A DNA stretch of 64,000 bases from Paracoccus sp. N5. GTDB taxonomy: Bacteria; Pseudomonadota; Alphaproteobacteria; Rhodobacterales; Rhodobacteraceae. Location of the stretch: contig NZ_AQUO01000001.1 of assembly GCF_000371965.1 (NCBI RefSeq), positions 2,612,001-2,676,000 of the forward strand. The letters run 5' to 3'. The notes beneath the pieces are model-generated. The model was not told the DNA's origin. It saw only the letters and a program-made list of their open reading frames with translations, and ran no database searches. Numbering within the stretch: position 1 is the stretch's first letter; each line of letters opens with the position of its first letter. The position numbers were made by a program, and so were the translations under genes. Positions 16,415 to 27,121 of the stretch are shown here, one piece after another.

Positions 16415-16876
16415 ATGAAATTCTCGACTCGCCAGGACACCGACATTCCCGCCGATGCCCTTTTCCGCGCCGTCGGCAATTTTCCCAGCCTCGAGCGGAT
16501 GCTGGTGCGGCGCGGCGCCTCGGTGCGGCGGCTGGACGACATGGTGCGGCCCGGGGTCGGCATGGGCTGGGAGATCGGTTTCGACTGGCGCGGCCGCCGG
16601 CGCGGGCTGGACCTGCGCGTTGCCCGCTACGAACCCAATGAGCTGATCGCGCTGGATGGCACCTCGGACCAGTTCGAATTGCAGATCCGCATGACGGTGG
16701 TGGCGCTGACCCCCAGCCGGTCGCGGCTGATCTTCGAGGCCGACGTACAGCCGCGCGGCATGAAGGCGCGGCTGCTGCTGCAGACCGCGAAGCTGGGCAA
16801 GGCGCAGCTTGACCGCAAGTTCGCCCAGCGGATCGCCGATTTCGTGACCCAGATTTCGGCCGAGGCCGCCGCCTGA
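16415..16876 (+). CDS. SRPBCC (START-like) domain protein
   Basis: 153-residue single-domain protein with the SRPBCC helix-grip fold: MKFSTRQDTDIPADALFRAVGNF at the start, a run of beta strands with GWEIGFDWRGRRRGLDLRVARYEPNE, and a long C-terminal helix (LLLQTAKLGKAQLDRKFAQRIADFV). Such proteins bind hydrophobic ligands or act as polyketide cyclase-like or coenzyme Q chaperone proteins; the ligand here is unknown. I start at ATG 16415, where the conserved fold begins; an ATG at 16334 gives 27 extra residues without similarity. It converges with pheA 20 bases downstream and is divergent from cpdB. Confidence 0.8.
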   Translation: MKFSTRQDTDIPADALFRAVGNFPSLERMLVRRGASVRRLDDMVRPGVGMGWEIGFDWRGRRRGLDLRVARYEPNELIALDGTSDQFELQIRMTVVALTPSRSRLIFEADVQPRGMKARLLLQTAKLGKAQLDRKFAQRIADFVTQISAEAAA

Positions 16877-16896
16877 GCGGCACGCCCGGCGGCGTC

Positions 16897-17784
16897 TCAG
16901 CCCTGGGCCTGGTCGCGCAATTGCGCGGCGCGCAGCGGATCGGCCGGATAGACGCCGAGGATGTTCAGGCTGGAGGTGAAGTAATCCAGTTCTTCCAGCG
17001 CGCGGGCGACATTGGGATCCTCGGGGTGGCCCTCGATGTCGGCATAGAATTGCGTCGCGGTGAAGACGCCGTCGACCATGTAGCTTTCCAGCTTGGTCAT
17101 GTTGACGCCGTTGGTCGCGAAGCCGCCAAGCGCCTTGTAGAGCGCGGCCGGGATGTTGCGGACGCGGAAGACGAAGGTGGTCATCATCGTGCCGTCGCCC
17201 TGGGCATTCTTGCGGCGGCTGAAATCGGGCTGGCGCGCCATGACCAGGAAGCGGGTGGTGTTGTTCTGCCGGTCCTCGATGCCCGAGGCGAGCTCGTCGA
17301 GCCCGTAGATCTCGCCGGCCAGCGGCGCGGCCAGGGCGGCCAGCGACCGCTCGCCGCGCCGCGCCACCTCCATGGCCGAGCCGGCGGTATCGGCGCCGAC
17401 CAGGCTGCGGATGTCGTGGCGGCGCAGGAAGCCGCGGCACTGGCCCAGCAGGACCGGGTGGCTCATCGCCTCGGTCACCTCGGCCAGCGTGGCGCCGGGC
17501 ACGGCCAGCAGGCTGATGCGCACCCGCACGAAGCCCTCGTCGATGATGTGCAGCCCGCTTTCCGGCAACAGGTGGTGGATGTCGGCGACGCGGCCATAGG
17601 TGGAGTTCTCGACCGGCAGCATGGCCAGTTCGGCGCGGCCGCCGCGCACCGCCTCGATGGTGTCCTCGAAGGTGCGGCAGGGCAGGGCCTCCATACGCGG
17701 CCGGTAGTTGCGGCATGCCTGGTGGCTATAGGCGCCCGGCTCGCCCTGGAAGGCGATCACGCCCTGGCTTTCGGTCTGGCTCAT
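16897..17784 (-). CDS. pheA: Prephenate dehydratase (monofunctional, with ACT domain)
   Basis: Converts prephenate to phenylpyruvate, the committed step of phenylalanine synthesis. 295 residues: catalytic domain from IAFQGEPGAYSHQACRNY to about 185, with LPVENSTYGRV and the NNTTRFLVM motif carrying the catalytic Thr-Arg-Phe, then an ACT domain from about 205. The ACT motifs that bind Phe in enteric PheA (GALV, ESRP) read AALY and ESYM, so feedback inhibition may differ. The start ATG 17784 gives MSQTESQGVIAFQG; the frame runs open far upstream, but that is not coding. It is divergent from cycM, a neighbourhood I associate with Paracoccus. Confidence 0.95.
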   Translation of the reverse strand: MSQTESQGVIAFQGEPGAYSHQACRNYRPRMEALPCRTFEDTIEAVRGGRAELAMLPVENSTYGRVADIHHLLPESGLHIIDEGFVRVRISLLAVPGATLAEVTEAMSHPVLLGQCRGFLRRHDIRSLVGADTAGSAMEVARRGERSLAALAAPLAGEIYGLDELASGIEDRQNNTTRFLVMARQPDFSRRKNAQGDGTMMTTFVFRVRNIPAALYKALGGFATNGVNMTKLESYMVDGVFTATQFYADIEGHPEDPNVARALEELDYFTSSLNILGVYPADPLRAAQLRDQAQG

Positions 17785-17880
17785 CCCTTGCCCCCTTGTC
17801 CTTGCAGGCCTGTCGTCGCGGGGTCCGACCCCGGTCTTGCGGCGACAAGCCCCGTGGCGAGGCGGTGACGCCGGCGGGTT

Positions 17881-17900
17881 TTGTCGCGCGCGAGCGACAA
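17881..17900. promoter_or_regulatory. Inverted repeat upstream of cycM
   Basis: TTGTCGC and GCGACAA, perfect 7-base arms spaced by six bases, lie 77 bases before the cycM start in the pheA-cycM divergent region. The half site resembles the GCGNC/GNCGC elements of RegA/PrrA-type redox regulators. That link is inference only. Confidence 0.4.
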
Positions 17901-17976
17901 CTATACCTTGAACCAGCGAAACAAAAGCGGATAGATACCGCCCAGATCCACGGATAGACCCAAGGGGCCCGCAGAC

Positions 17977-18516
17977 ATGTTCGATACCATGACCATCACC
18001 AAGGCAGCCGGGGCTATCATCGGCTCGCTTCTGTTCCTTCTGCTGATGGGCTGGGCCGCTTCGGGCATTTATCACGTCGGCCCCGCAGGCCATGGCGGCG
18101 AGGAAGAGCACGCCCAGGCCTATACGATTCCCGTCGAGGACGCCGGCGCCGGCGGCGGCGAGGAAGCGGCCGAGGAAGGCCCCGATTTCGCCACCGTCAT
18201 GGCCTCGGCCGATGCCGCGGCGGGCGAGAAGGTCTTCGGCAAGTGCAAGGCCTGCCACAAGATCGACGGTTCGGACAGCACCGGCCCGCATCTGAACGGC
18301 GTGGTCGGCCGCGCGGTCGCCTCTGCCGCCGGCTTCAACTATTCCGACGCCATGAAGGCCCATGCCGCCGAGGCTCCGGACTGGACCCCCGAGGCGCTGG
18401 AGCATTTCCTGACCAACCCCAAGACCGTGGTCAAAGGCACCAAGATGGCCTTTGCCGGCCTGCCCAAGGTCGAGGATCGCGCGAACCTGATCGCCTATCT
18501 GGAAACGCTGAAATAA
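17977..18516 (+). CDS. cycM: Membrane-anchored cytochrome c552
   Basis: Electron carrier linking the bc1 complex to aa3-type cytochrome oxidase, tethered to the inner membrane with the haem domain in the periplasm. 179 residues: an uncleaved N-terminal helix (about 10-32, GAIIGSLLFLLLMGWAASG), an acidic linker (about 41-75), and a class I cytochrome c domain. The haem site is CKACH with Cys90, Cys93 and His94; the Met ligand is in KGTKMAFAG. The sequence is very close to P. denitrificans CycM as I recall it, down to the start MFDTMT. The promoter lies in the pheA-cycM gap; an intrinsic terminator follows. Confidence 0.95.
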   Translation: MFDTMTITKAAGAIIGSLLFLLLMGWAASGIYHVGPAGHGGEEEHAQAYTIPVEDAGAGGGEEAAEEGPDFATVMASADAAAGEKVFGKCKACHKIDGSDSTGPHLNGVVGRAVASAAGFNYSDAMKAHAAEAPDWTPEALEHFLTNPKTVVKGTKMAFAGLPKVEDRANLIAYLETLK

Positions 18517-18541
18517 GTCTTCCGCGCGGCAGATCATGACG

Positions 18542-18567
18542 GGGCGTCCCTTGCGGGCGCCCTTTTT
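18542..18567 (+). terminator. Intrinsic terminator of cycM
   Basis: GGGCGTCCC pairs with GGGCGCCC (one bulged T) around a TTGC loop, followed directly by TTTTT at 18563-18567. It lies 25 bases beyond the stop codon. Confidence 0.85.
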
Positions 18568-18696
18568 CATGGCGCGAGGGCAGGGCGGGGTCGTCCCATC
18601 ACGCAATTGCATGTTGAACCGCCCGGCCCGGCTGCTAGCCTGCGGGCAACAAGCGGGCCGGATCAGGCCCCGACATGCAAGGACGAGCAACACCCG

Positions 18697-20559
18697 ATGA
18701 CGATGCCCTTTTTGCGACATGCCCCGATGGCCCTGCTGCTGGCGCTGCTGCCCGTCACCGCCCCCGCGCAAGAGCCCAAGCCCGGGACCATCGTGTCGCA
18801 TGGCATCGCGGTCTTCGGCACGCCCGAACTGCCGGCGGATTACCCGCATCTGCGTTACGTGAACCCGGATGCGCCCAAGGGCGGCGAGATCTCGGAATGG
18901 GGAATCGGCGGCTTCGACAGCTACAACCCCTTTACCCATCGCGGCCGCGCCACCGCGCTGTCCGTCATCATGCTGGAGCGGCTGATGGAGGATCCGGCGG
19001 ATGAGCGCGGCTCATCCTATTGCCTGCTCTGCGAGACCATCGAATATCCCGAAAGCCGCGATTGGGTGATCTTCCATCTGCGGCCCGAGGCGAAATTCTC
19101 GGACGGCACGCCGCTGACCGCGCATGACGTGCTGTTTTCCTTCGAGCTTCTGCGCGACAAGGGCCTGTCGTCCTATCGCACCGGCATCGCCAAGATGGTC
19201 GCCAAGGCCGAAGTGATCGACGAGCATACGATCAAGTTCATCTTCCAGCCCGGCTATCCGCGCCGCGACGTGATCCAGCAGGTCGGCAGCCAGATCGTGT
19301 TCTCGCGCGAGGATTTCCGCAAGAACAAGCGCGACATCGAACAGTCGAGCAATATCCCCTTCCTGGGCTCGGGCCCCTATGTCTTCGACAGCGCCGAGAT
19401 GGGGCGTTCGCTCAGCGTCAGGCGCAACCCGGATTACTGGGGCAAGGACCTGCCGATCAACAAGGGCCGGCACAATTTCGACAAGATCCGCATGGAGTAT
19501 TTCTCGGATTACGACGCCGCCTTCGAGGCGTTCAAGGCCGGGGTCTATACCTTCCGCAACGAATCCTCCTCGATCCACTGGGCGACGCGCTATGACTTCC
19601 CGGCGCTGAAATCCGGCGCGGTCAAGCAGGAGGTGCTGCCGAACGGCGACCTCGCCACCGGGCAAAGCTGGATCTTCAACCTGCGGCGCGAGACCTGGCA
19701 GGACATCCGCGTGCGCCAGGCCATCGGGCTGATGTTCAACTTCGAATGGTCGAACGAGACGCTGTTCTATGGGCTCAACACCCGCGTCAACAGCTTCTGG
19801 GACAACAGCGAACTGGCCGCGACCGGCAAGCCCTCGCCCGAGGAACTGGCGCTGCTGGAACCCTTGGCGAAAGACCTGCCCGAGGGCATCCTGACCGAGG
19901 ATGCGGTGATGCAGCCGGTCTCGGGCAAGACCCAGCTCGACCGCAAGAACCTGCGCGCGGCCTCGGCGCTCTTGGATCAGGCGGGCTGGAAGCCGGGGCC
20001 GGACGGGATGCGCGTGAACCAGAAGGGCCAGCGGCTGAAGCTGGAAATCCTGAACGACAACCAGAGCTTCGACCGCATCATCAACCCCTTCGTGCAGAAC
20101 CTGCGCGCGCTTGGCGTCGATGCGGTGAACGCGCGGGTCGACGATGCCGAGATGACCAACCGCACCCGCGGCCATGATTTCGACATGATTACCGACAATT
20201 TCGCCCAGCTTGGCTTCTATGTCGGCGGCGGCACCGAACAGGTCTTCGGTTCGGAAAACGTGGGCGACGTGTTCAACCCCATGGGGCTGGCGAACCCGGC
20301 CATCGACGCGCTGATCGAGAAGGGGATCGAGGCCAAGACCCAGGTCGAGATGGACGCCATCGTCCATGCGCTGGACCGCAGCCTGCGCGCGCTGCGCTTC
20401 TGGGTGCCGCAATGGTACAAGGCCGATTACACCCTGGCCTATTACGATATCTATGCCCACCCCGAGAAGCTGCCGCCCTATCTGCTGGGTGAACTTGATT
20501 TCTGGTGGTATGACGCCGATAAGGCCGAAAAGCTGAAACAATCCGGCGCGCTGCGCTAG
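18697..20559 (+). CDS. yejA: Peptide/microcin-type ABC transporter, periplasmic binding protein
   Basis: Extracellular solute-binding protein of family 5, first gene of a four-gene Yej-type transporter. 620 residues from ATG 18697, with a Sec signal peptide (MALLLALLPVTAPAQ, cleavage after about residue 25), then FGTPELPADYPHLRYVNPDAPKGG, a hallmark of the YejA branch, and the family 5 segment DGTPLTAHDVLFSFELLRDKG. The C-terminus has the usual WWYDADKAEKL end. In enteric bacteria YejABEF imports peptides and microcin C; the substrate here is inferred as oligopeptide. The frame extends upstream to 18607 without a credible start. Spacing to yejB is 44 bases. Confidence 0.92.
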   Translation: MTMPFLRHAPMALLLALLPVTAPAQEPKPGTIVSHGIAVFGTPELPADYPHLRYVNPDAPKGGEISEWGIGGFDSYNPFTHRGRATALSVIMLERLMEDPADERGSSYCLLCETIEYPESRDWVIFHLRPEAKFSDGTPLTAHDVLFSFELLRDKGLSSYRTGIAKMVAKAEVIDEHTIKFIFQPGYPRRDVIQQVGSQIVFSREDFRKNKRDIEQSSNIPFLGSGPYVFDSAEMGRSLSVRRNPDYWGKDLPINKGRHNFDKIRMEYFSDYDAAFEAFKAGVYTFRNESSSIHWATRYDFPALKSGAVKQEVLPNGDLATGQSWIFNLRRETWQDIRVRQAIGLMFNFEWSNETLFYGLNTRVNSFWDNSELAATGKPSPEELALLEPLAKDLPEGILTEDAVMQPVSGKTQLDRKNLRAASALLDQAGWKPGPDGMRVNQKGQRLKLEILNDNQSFDRIINPFVQNLRALGVDAVNARVDDAEMTNRTRGHDFDMITDNFAQLGFYVGGGTEQVFGSENVGDVFNPMGLANPAIDALIEKGIEAKTQVEMDAIVHALDRSLRALRFWVPQWYKADYTLAYYDIYAHPEKLPPYLLGELDFWWYDADKAEKLKQSGALR

Positions 20560-20603
20560 GCCCCCCGGGCCCGGGCGCGGAGCAAGGCGGAGCAAAGGGG
20601 CGG

Positions 20604-21746
20604 ATGGCAGCCTATATCCTGCGGCGTTTGCTGCTGATCATACCCACGCTGATCGGCATCATGCTGGTCAATTTCACGCTGACGCAATTCGTCCCCGGCG
20701 GCCCGATCGAGCAGATCATCGCCCGCGTCCAGGGCGAGGGCGACGCCCTGCGCAACATCACCGGCGGCGGCGATGCGCAGGCGGCGCAATCGACCGAATA
20801 TGCCGGCGCCCGCGGCATCCCGCCCGAGCTGCTGGACCAGCTGGAAGTGCAGATGGGCTTTGCCAGGATCGCCTGCACGCCCGCACATCAGGGCGAGCCC
20901 GACCTGAGATCGCCCGATTGCCACAAGGAAAAGATCGGCGCCGCGCAGCGCTTCCTGATCATGCTGGGCAATTACCTGCGCTTCGATTTCGGCACCAGCT
21001 TCTTCCGCTCGATCTCGGTCATCGACCTGGTGCTGGAAAAGATGCCGGTCTCGATCACGCTGGGGCTGTGGTCGACGCTGATCGCCTATCTGATCTCGAT
21101 CCCGCTGGGCATCCGCAAGGCGGTGCGCGCCGGGACCGCCTTCGACACCTGGACCAGCGGCATCATCATCGTCGGCTATGCCATCCCGGCCTTCCTGTTC
21201 GCGGTGCTCTTGATGGTGCTCTTCGCCGGCGGCAGCTATTGGCAGATCTTTCCGCTGCGCGGGCTGACCTCGGACAATTTCGCCGACCTCAGCCTGTGGG
21301 GCAAGGTCAAGGACTATCTCTGGCACATCACCCTGCCGGTGCTGGCGACGACGATCTCCAGCTTCGCCACGCTGACGCTGCTGACCAAGAACAGCTTCCT
21401 GGACGAGATCAACAAGCAATATGTCATGACCGCCCGCGCCAAGGGCCTGACCGAGCGCCGCGTGCTTTACGGCCACGTCTTCCGCAATGCCATGCTGATC
21501 GTGATCGCGGGCTTTCCGGCCATGTTCCTGGGCGTGTTCTTCGGCTCCTCGATCCTGATCGAGACCATCTTCTCGCTCGACGGCCTTGGCCGGCTGGGCT
21601 TCGAGGCGGCGGTGCAGCGCGACTATCCGGTGATCTTCGGCACGCTCTATGTCTTCGGCCTGCTGGGCCTGCTGGTCGGGATCCTATCGGACCTGATGTA
21701 TGTGCTGGTCGACCCCCGCATCGACTTCGAGCGGAGGGCCGGCTGA
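20604..21746 (+). CDS. yejB: Yej-type ABC transporter permease
   Basis: Inner-membrane permease, 380 residues, of the binding-protein-dependent dipeptide/oligopeptide family. The first helix (ILRRLLLIIPTLIGIMLVNFTLTQF) is typical of DppB-type permeases. A periplasmic loop with two Cys (about residues 91 and 105, IACTPAH and SPDCHKE) precedes the transport domain, as in YejB. The EAA loop is present near residue 280 as TARAKGLTERRVLYGHVFRNAM. The protein ends 21746 with a TGA whose A is the first base of the yejE ATG. The second gene of the operon; it pairs with YejE to form the pore. Confidence 0.92.
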   Translation: MAAYILRRLLLIIPTLIGIMLVNFTLTQFVPGGPIEQIIARVQGEGDALRNITGGGDAQAAQSTEYAGARGIPPELLDQLEVQMGFARIACTPAHQGEPDLRSPDCHKEKIGAAQRFLIMLGNYLRFDFGTSFFRSISVIDLVLEKMPVSITLGLWSTLIAYLISIPLGIRKAVRAGTAFDTWTSGIIIVGYAIPAFLFAVLLMVLFAGGSYWQIFPLRGLTSDNFADLSLWGKVKDYLWHITLPVLATTISSFATLTLLTKNSFLDEINKQYVMTARAKGLTERRVLYGHVFRNAMLIVIAGFPAMFLGVFFGSSILIETIFSLDGLGRLGFEAAVQRDYPVIFGTLYVFGLLGLLVGILSDLMYVLVDPRIDFERRAG

Positions 21747-22848
21747 TGGCGATGTCGGAACTGAACCGCCGCCGGCTGCGCAATTTCCGCCGCAACACGC
21801 GCGCCTTCTGGTCGCTGATCCTGTTCACGCTGCTGTTCGTGGCCTCGCTGTTCGCGGAGCTTATCGCCAACGACAAGCCGATCGTGGTCAGCTACCGGGG
21901 CGGGCTGTATTTCCCGGTCTACAAGTTCTACCCCGAGACCGCCTTCGGCGGCGATTTCGGCACCGAGGCGATCTATACCGACCCCGGCGTGCAATGCCTG
22001 ATCGTCACCGGCGGCCGGCAGGAATGCTGGGACGATCCCGAGGGCACCGAGAAACTGGCCCGCGACACCGGCGAAGTCGGCGGCGAGGCGGTCGAGAAGG
22101 GCTGGATGATCTGGCCGGCGATCCCCTATCATTACCGCACCATCAACAATGTCGGCACCGCGCCAAGCGCGCCAGACCGCGCGCATTGGCTCGGCACCGA
22201 CGACACCTCGCGCGACGTGCTGGCGCGAGTGATCTATGGCTTTCGGCTGTCGGTCCTGTTCACGCTGATCGTGACCGCCATCAGTTCGGTCATCGGCATC
22301 GCCGCCGGCGCCGTGCAGGGCTATTTCGGCGGCCGCACCGACCTGTTCCTGCAACGGATGCTGGAAATCTGGGGCTCGACGCCCTCGCTTTACGTCATCA
22401 TCATCCTGTTCGCGATCTTGGGGCGCAGCTTCTGGCTGCTGGTCTTCGTCTCGATCCTGTTCGGTTGGCCGGCGCTGGTCGGCGTGGTCCGGGCCGAGTT
22501 CCTGCGGGCGCGAAACTTCGAATATGTCCGCGCCGCGCGGGCGCTGGGGGTCAGCGACCGCACCATCATGTTCCGCCACATCCTGCCCAATGCCATGGTC
22601 GCGACGCTGACCATGCTGCCCTTTGTCGTGACCGGGGTGATCTCGTCCTTGGCGGCGCTGGATTATCTGGGCTACGGCCTGCCGACCTCGGCGCCCTCGC
22701 TGGGCGAACTGGCCTTGCAGGCCAAGCAGAACCTGCAGGCGCCCTGGCTGGGCTTCACCGCCTTCTTCACCTTCGCCATCATGCTGTCGCTGCTGGTGTT
22801 CATCTTCGAGGGCGTGCGCGATGCCTTCGACCCAAGAAAGACCTTCCG

Positions 22849-22852
<4 letters not shown>
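21746..22852 (+). CDS. yejE: Yej-type ABC transporter permease, second subunit
   Basis: 368-residue inner-membrane permease of the DppC type. The N-terminal helix (WSLILFTLLFVASLFAELIAN) is followed by the large periplasmic domain specific to YejE (about 45-150, with YRGGLYFPVYKFYPET), then the core with HWLGTDDTSRDVLARVIYG and the EAA motif VRAARALGVSDRTIMFRHILPNA. The start ATG overlaps the yejB stop by one base, and its own stop overlaps the yejF start by four, so translation is probably coupled. It forms a heterodimer with YejB. Confidence 0.92.
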
Positions 22853-24440
<1,588 letters not shown>

Positions 24441-24444
<4 letters not shown>

Positions 24445-25658
24445 AGATCCTGTTCGTCCACCAGAATTTTCCCGCCCAGTTCCTGCACCTGGCCCCGGCG
24501 CTGGCGGCGCGCGGCCATCACGTCATGGGGCTGACGGACGAAAAGAACCCGCGCCCCAGCCCGGTGCGGGTGGTGCGCTACAAGGCGCCCGAGGACATGA
24601 AGCTGCCCGGCATCCTGGGCCGCACCTACAGCGAACATGCCGAGCGCGGCTGGCTGACCGCGCGCGGCTGCCGGGCGCTGCGCGACCGCCACAATTATAC
24701 GCCCGACGTGATCTTCGGCCATTCCGGCTGGGGCGAGACGCTGTTCCTGCACGAGATCTGGCCCCAGGCGAAGCTGCTGGTCTATGCCGAGCTTCTGTAT
24801 CGCACCCGCGGCCATGACGTCGGCTTCGACCCCGAAATCAACCCGGACAGCGACGAGGGGCGGGTCGCCACCGTTGCCCGCTCGGCGCATCTGATCCAGG
24901 GGCTGGTGCAGGCCGACGCCGGCCTGGCGCCGACGCGCTATCAGGCCGAAAGCTTTCCGCCCGAGTTGCGCCAGAAGCTGACGGTGATCCATGACGGCAT
25001 CGACACCGACAAGGTCTGCCCGAATCCGGCGGCGGAATTCACCCTGCCGGATGGGCGGGTGCTGCGGCCGGGCGACGAGGTGCTGACCTATGTCTCGCGC
25101 TCGCTGGAGCCCTATCGCGGCTTTCACCGCTTCATGCGCGCGCTGCCCGCGGTGCTGCGGGCGCGGCCGGATGCGCAGGTGGTGCTGGTCGGCGGCGACG
25201 GCGTCAGCTACGGCAGCCCGCCGCGGGACGCCGCCGGCTGGAAAGAGAAGATGCTGGCCGAGCTTGACGGCCAGCTCGACCTCACGCGCATCCATTTCAT
25301 GGGCCGGGTGCCCTATCCGCAATACCTGGCGCTGCTGCAGGTCGCGAAGGTGCATTGCTACCTGACCTATCCCTTCGTGCTGAGCTGGTCGCTGACCGAG
25401 GCGATGGCGGCGGGCTGCCATATCGTCGCCTCGGACACCGAGCCGGTGCGCGAGCTGGTCCGGGACGGCGAGAATGGCCGGCTGGTGCCGTTCTTCGACC
25501 AGCCGGCGCTGGAGGCGGCCTTGGTCAAGGGCCTGGCCGGCGACCCCGAGGCGGCGCGGCTGAAGGCGGCGGCGCGGCAGGCGATCCTGGACGGCTATGA
25601 CCTCAAGCGGCACAGCCTGCCGCGGCTGATCGACTGGGTGGAAAGCTTCGCGCCCTGA
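24441..25658 (+). CDS. Glycosyltransferase family 4-like protein
   Basis: 405-residue GT-B fold glycosyltransferase. The N-terminal domain begins MKILFVHQNFPAQFLHLAPAL with the usual acceptor-side Rossmann strand; the C-terminal domain has VIHDGIDTD, a VLVGGDGVSYG strand, and the nucleotide-sugar binding ExxAAGC segment LTEAMAAGCHIVASDTEPVRELV near residues 310-335. It is cytoplasmic or peripherally membrane-bound, without transmembrane helices. The start overlaps the yejF stop (ATGA), so it is the last gene of the yej operon, an unexpected partner for a peptide importer. Donor and acceptor are unknown; polysaccharide or glycolipid assembly is the usual role of this family. Confidence 0.85.
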
Positions 25659-25662
25659 CGAA

Positions 25663-25693
25663 AAGGCCGCGCCGGACGGGCGCGGCCTTGGGT
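25663..25693. terminator. Bidirectional terminator between the yej operon and the Hint gene
   Basis: A perfect 10-bp stem AAGGCCGCGC/GCGCGGCCTT (25663-25672 and 25680-25689) is flanked by GGGTTTT on the right and AAAA on the left, giving T runs on both strands. It sits in the 37-base gap between convergent genes. Confidence 0.85.
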
Positions 25694-25695
25694 TT

Positions 25696-26883
25696 TCAGG
25701 CGATCAGCGGCTGGCCGTTCTGCGCGTGGCGATGCGCGAGCTTGCGCGCCTGCCGGCCCGAGGCCAGCAGCCGGGCGCCCAGGGGCTCGTGCAGCCGCTC
25801 GGCCAGTTCCGGGAAGATCGCCGTGATCTCGGCCACCGCCTTGGCGGGCAGCGATTCCAAGGCCTGCGGACCCAGATAGAGCGACTCGGTCGCGGCGCCG
25901 TTGGCCTGCACGACCTCGTGGCGGTCGAACAGCAGGTGGACATATTCCACCGCCTCGAGGTCATGCGCCAGGTCGACGCCCTCGATCAGCAGCAGCTGCT
26001 TGGCCGCGACCAGGATCTCGTCCGTGCCGAACATGCGCCGGGCGATGCGCGAGCGCAGCAGGATGCGGTGCTGCGGCGAGACCAGCAGATCGGCGGCCGG
26101 CTGGTTCGGCCCCAGCGCGCCGGCCTTGATCCGCACCGGCACCAGCGCCGGATTGGCGGCAAGCTTGCCGGCATCGAAGCGCCGGCGGCCGATCCAGCGG
26201 ATCGGCTGGGCGCCATGGTCGGCGGTCAGCACCAGGTCGCCGACCGTCAGCGTCTCGACCGCGACGGCGCCCCGCGGCGTGTCGATCAGCGTGCCGGCGG
26301 TGAAGCAGGGGAAGACCTCGGCGTCGTCGAGGTCCAGCGTGCCTTCCGCGTCATAGGCGACATTGACCACGACAGTGTCGAGCAGGTCCTGGATCGCACC
26401 CGCGAAGGGTGCCAGCAGCTCATTGTCCGCGAGTTCCGAGATATTGATGTCGGCCAGGTTGATGGACGTTCCCAAGGGCGGCAAGCCGATGGTGCCGGTG
26501 ATTGTCAACCCGAGGTGGTCCGCATCCAGCGGCTCGTCGCTGACGAAACTGACGGTGCCATCGCTGGCCGTCATGAAGGAGCCGCTGATCGGATTGAGCT
26601 GGATCGAAAGCGAGGCGAGGCCAAGGTCCAACCCCACCGCCGCCGTCGACAGCGTGCCCGTGCCGGCAAAGGTGCCTTCAGCCAGCGAATCGCCATTGGC
26701 ATCGACCAGCGACATCGCGTCGCCTCGGTCGAGCGTCGTGGCTTCGGTAGCCTCGACGTCATATTGCGAGAATTCGTTCGAAGTATAGAGTTCGTTGAGC
26801 AGCAGGTTGTTGCCGAGGCCGAGCACCGGGGTTTCGGCGTTCAGATCGATGGTCGCGTCGGGAATCTGTGTGTAATATGGCAT
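25696..26883 (-). CDS. Hint-domain (hedgehog/intein-like) protein
   Basis: 395 residues. Residues about 1-190 form a glycine- and serine-rich, beta-type region (PGLGNN-like repeats with LGLASLSIQLNP) with no signal peptide. A Hint domain follows: CFTAGTLIDTPRGAVAVETL with the catalytic-type Cys at about 193, DLVLTADHG, IRWIGRR and SPQHRILLRS, the layout seen in many Rhodobacteraceae secreted Hint proteins. The C-terminal 60 residues are basic. Autoprocessing is possible, but the terminal His-Asn of true inteins is not obvious. Such proteins are often exported by type I systems, none of which is in the window. Substrate and role are unknown. Confidence 0.78.
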   Translation of the reverse strand: MPYYTQIPDATIDLNAETPVLGLGNNLLLNELYTSNEFSQYDVEATEATTLDRGDAMSLVDANGDSLAEGTFAGTGTLSTAAVGLDLGLASLSIQLNPISGSFMTASDGTVSFVSDEPLDADHLGLTITGTIGLPPLGTSINLADINISELADNELLAPFAGAIQDLLDTVVVNVAYDAEGTLDLDDAEVFPCFTAGTLIDTPRGAVAVETLTVGDLVLTADHGAQPIRWIGRRRFDAGKLAANPALVPVRIKAGALGPNQPAADLLVSPQHRILLRSRIARRMFGTDEILVAAKQLLLIEGVDLAHDLEAVEYVHLLFDRHEVVQANGAATESLYLGPQALESLPAKAVAEITAIFPELAERLHEPLGARLLASGRQARKLAHRHAQNGQPLIA

Positions 26884-27070
26884 TCTTAGCTCCTGTGACA
26901 GGCAGGGAGGACCCTTGCCGAAGGCTGGAAGGCAGCAACCGCCGGCAGAGAAGCCGAAGGATGCCGCTCAATCAGAAGGCGAAACCGACCAAGATAGCAA
27001 GCCCTAAGCGGTTTTCCGCGCAAAATTTTTCATCTATTTCAATTGTCTGCTTTTGTCTGCCTGAAATGCG

Positions 27071-27100
27071 CACGAAAAAGCCGCCCCGAAGGGCGGCTTT
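27071..27100 (-). terminator. Intrinsic terminator of glnA
   Basis: On the minus strand AAAGCCGCCC pairs with GGGCGGCTTT across a TTCG tetraloop and runs into TTTTTCG. It begins 22 bases after the glnA stop. The 237-base gap to the Hint gene holds nothing else recognised apart from the AT-rich promoter side of that gene. Confidence 0.9.
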
Positions 27101-27121
27101 CCGGATCGTTCTGAAACTGGC

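Noticed and set aside
16897..18939. 680-codon version of pheA
   Set aside because: The frame is open upstream through cycM and into yejA antisense; homology to PDT begins only at ATG 17784.
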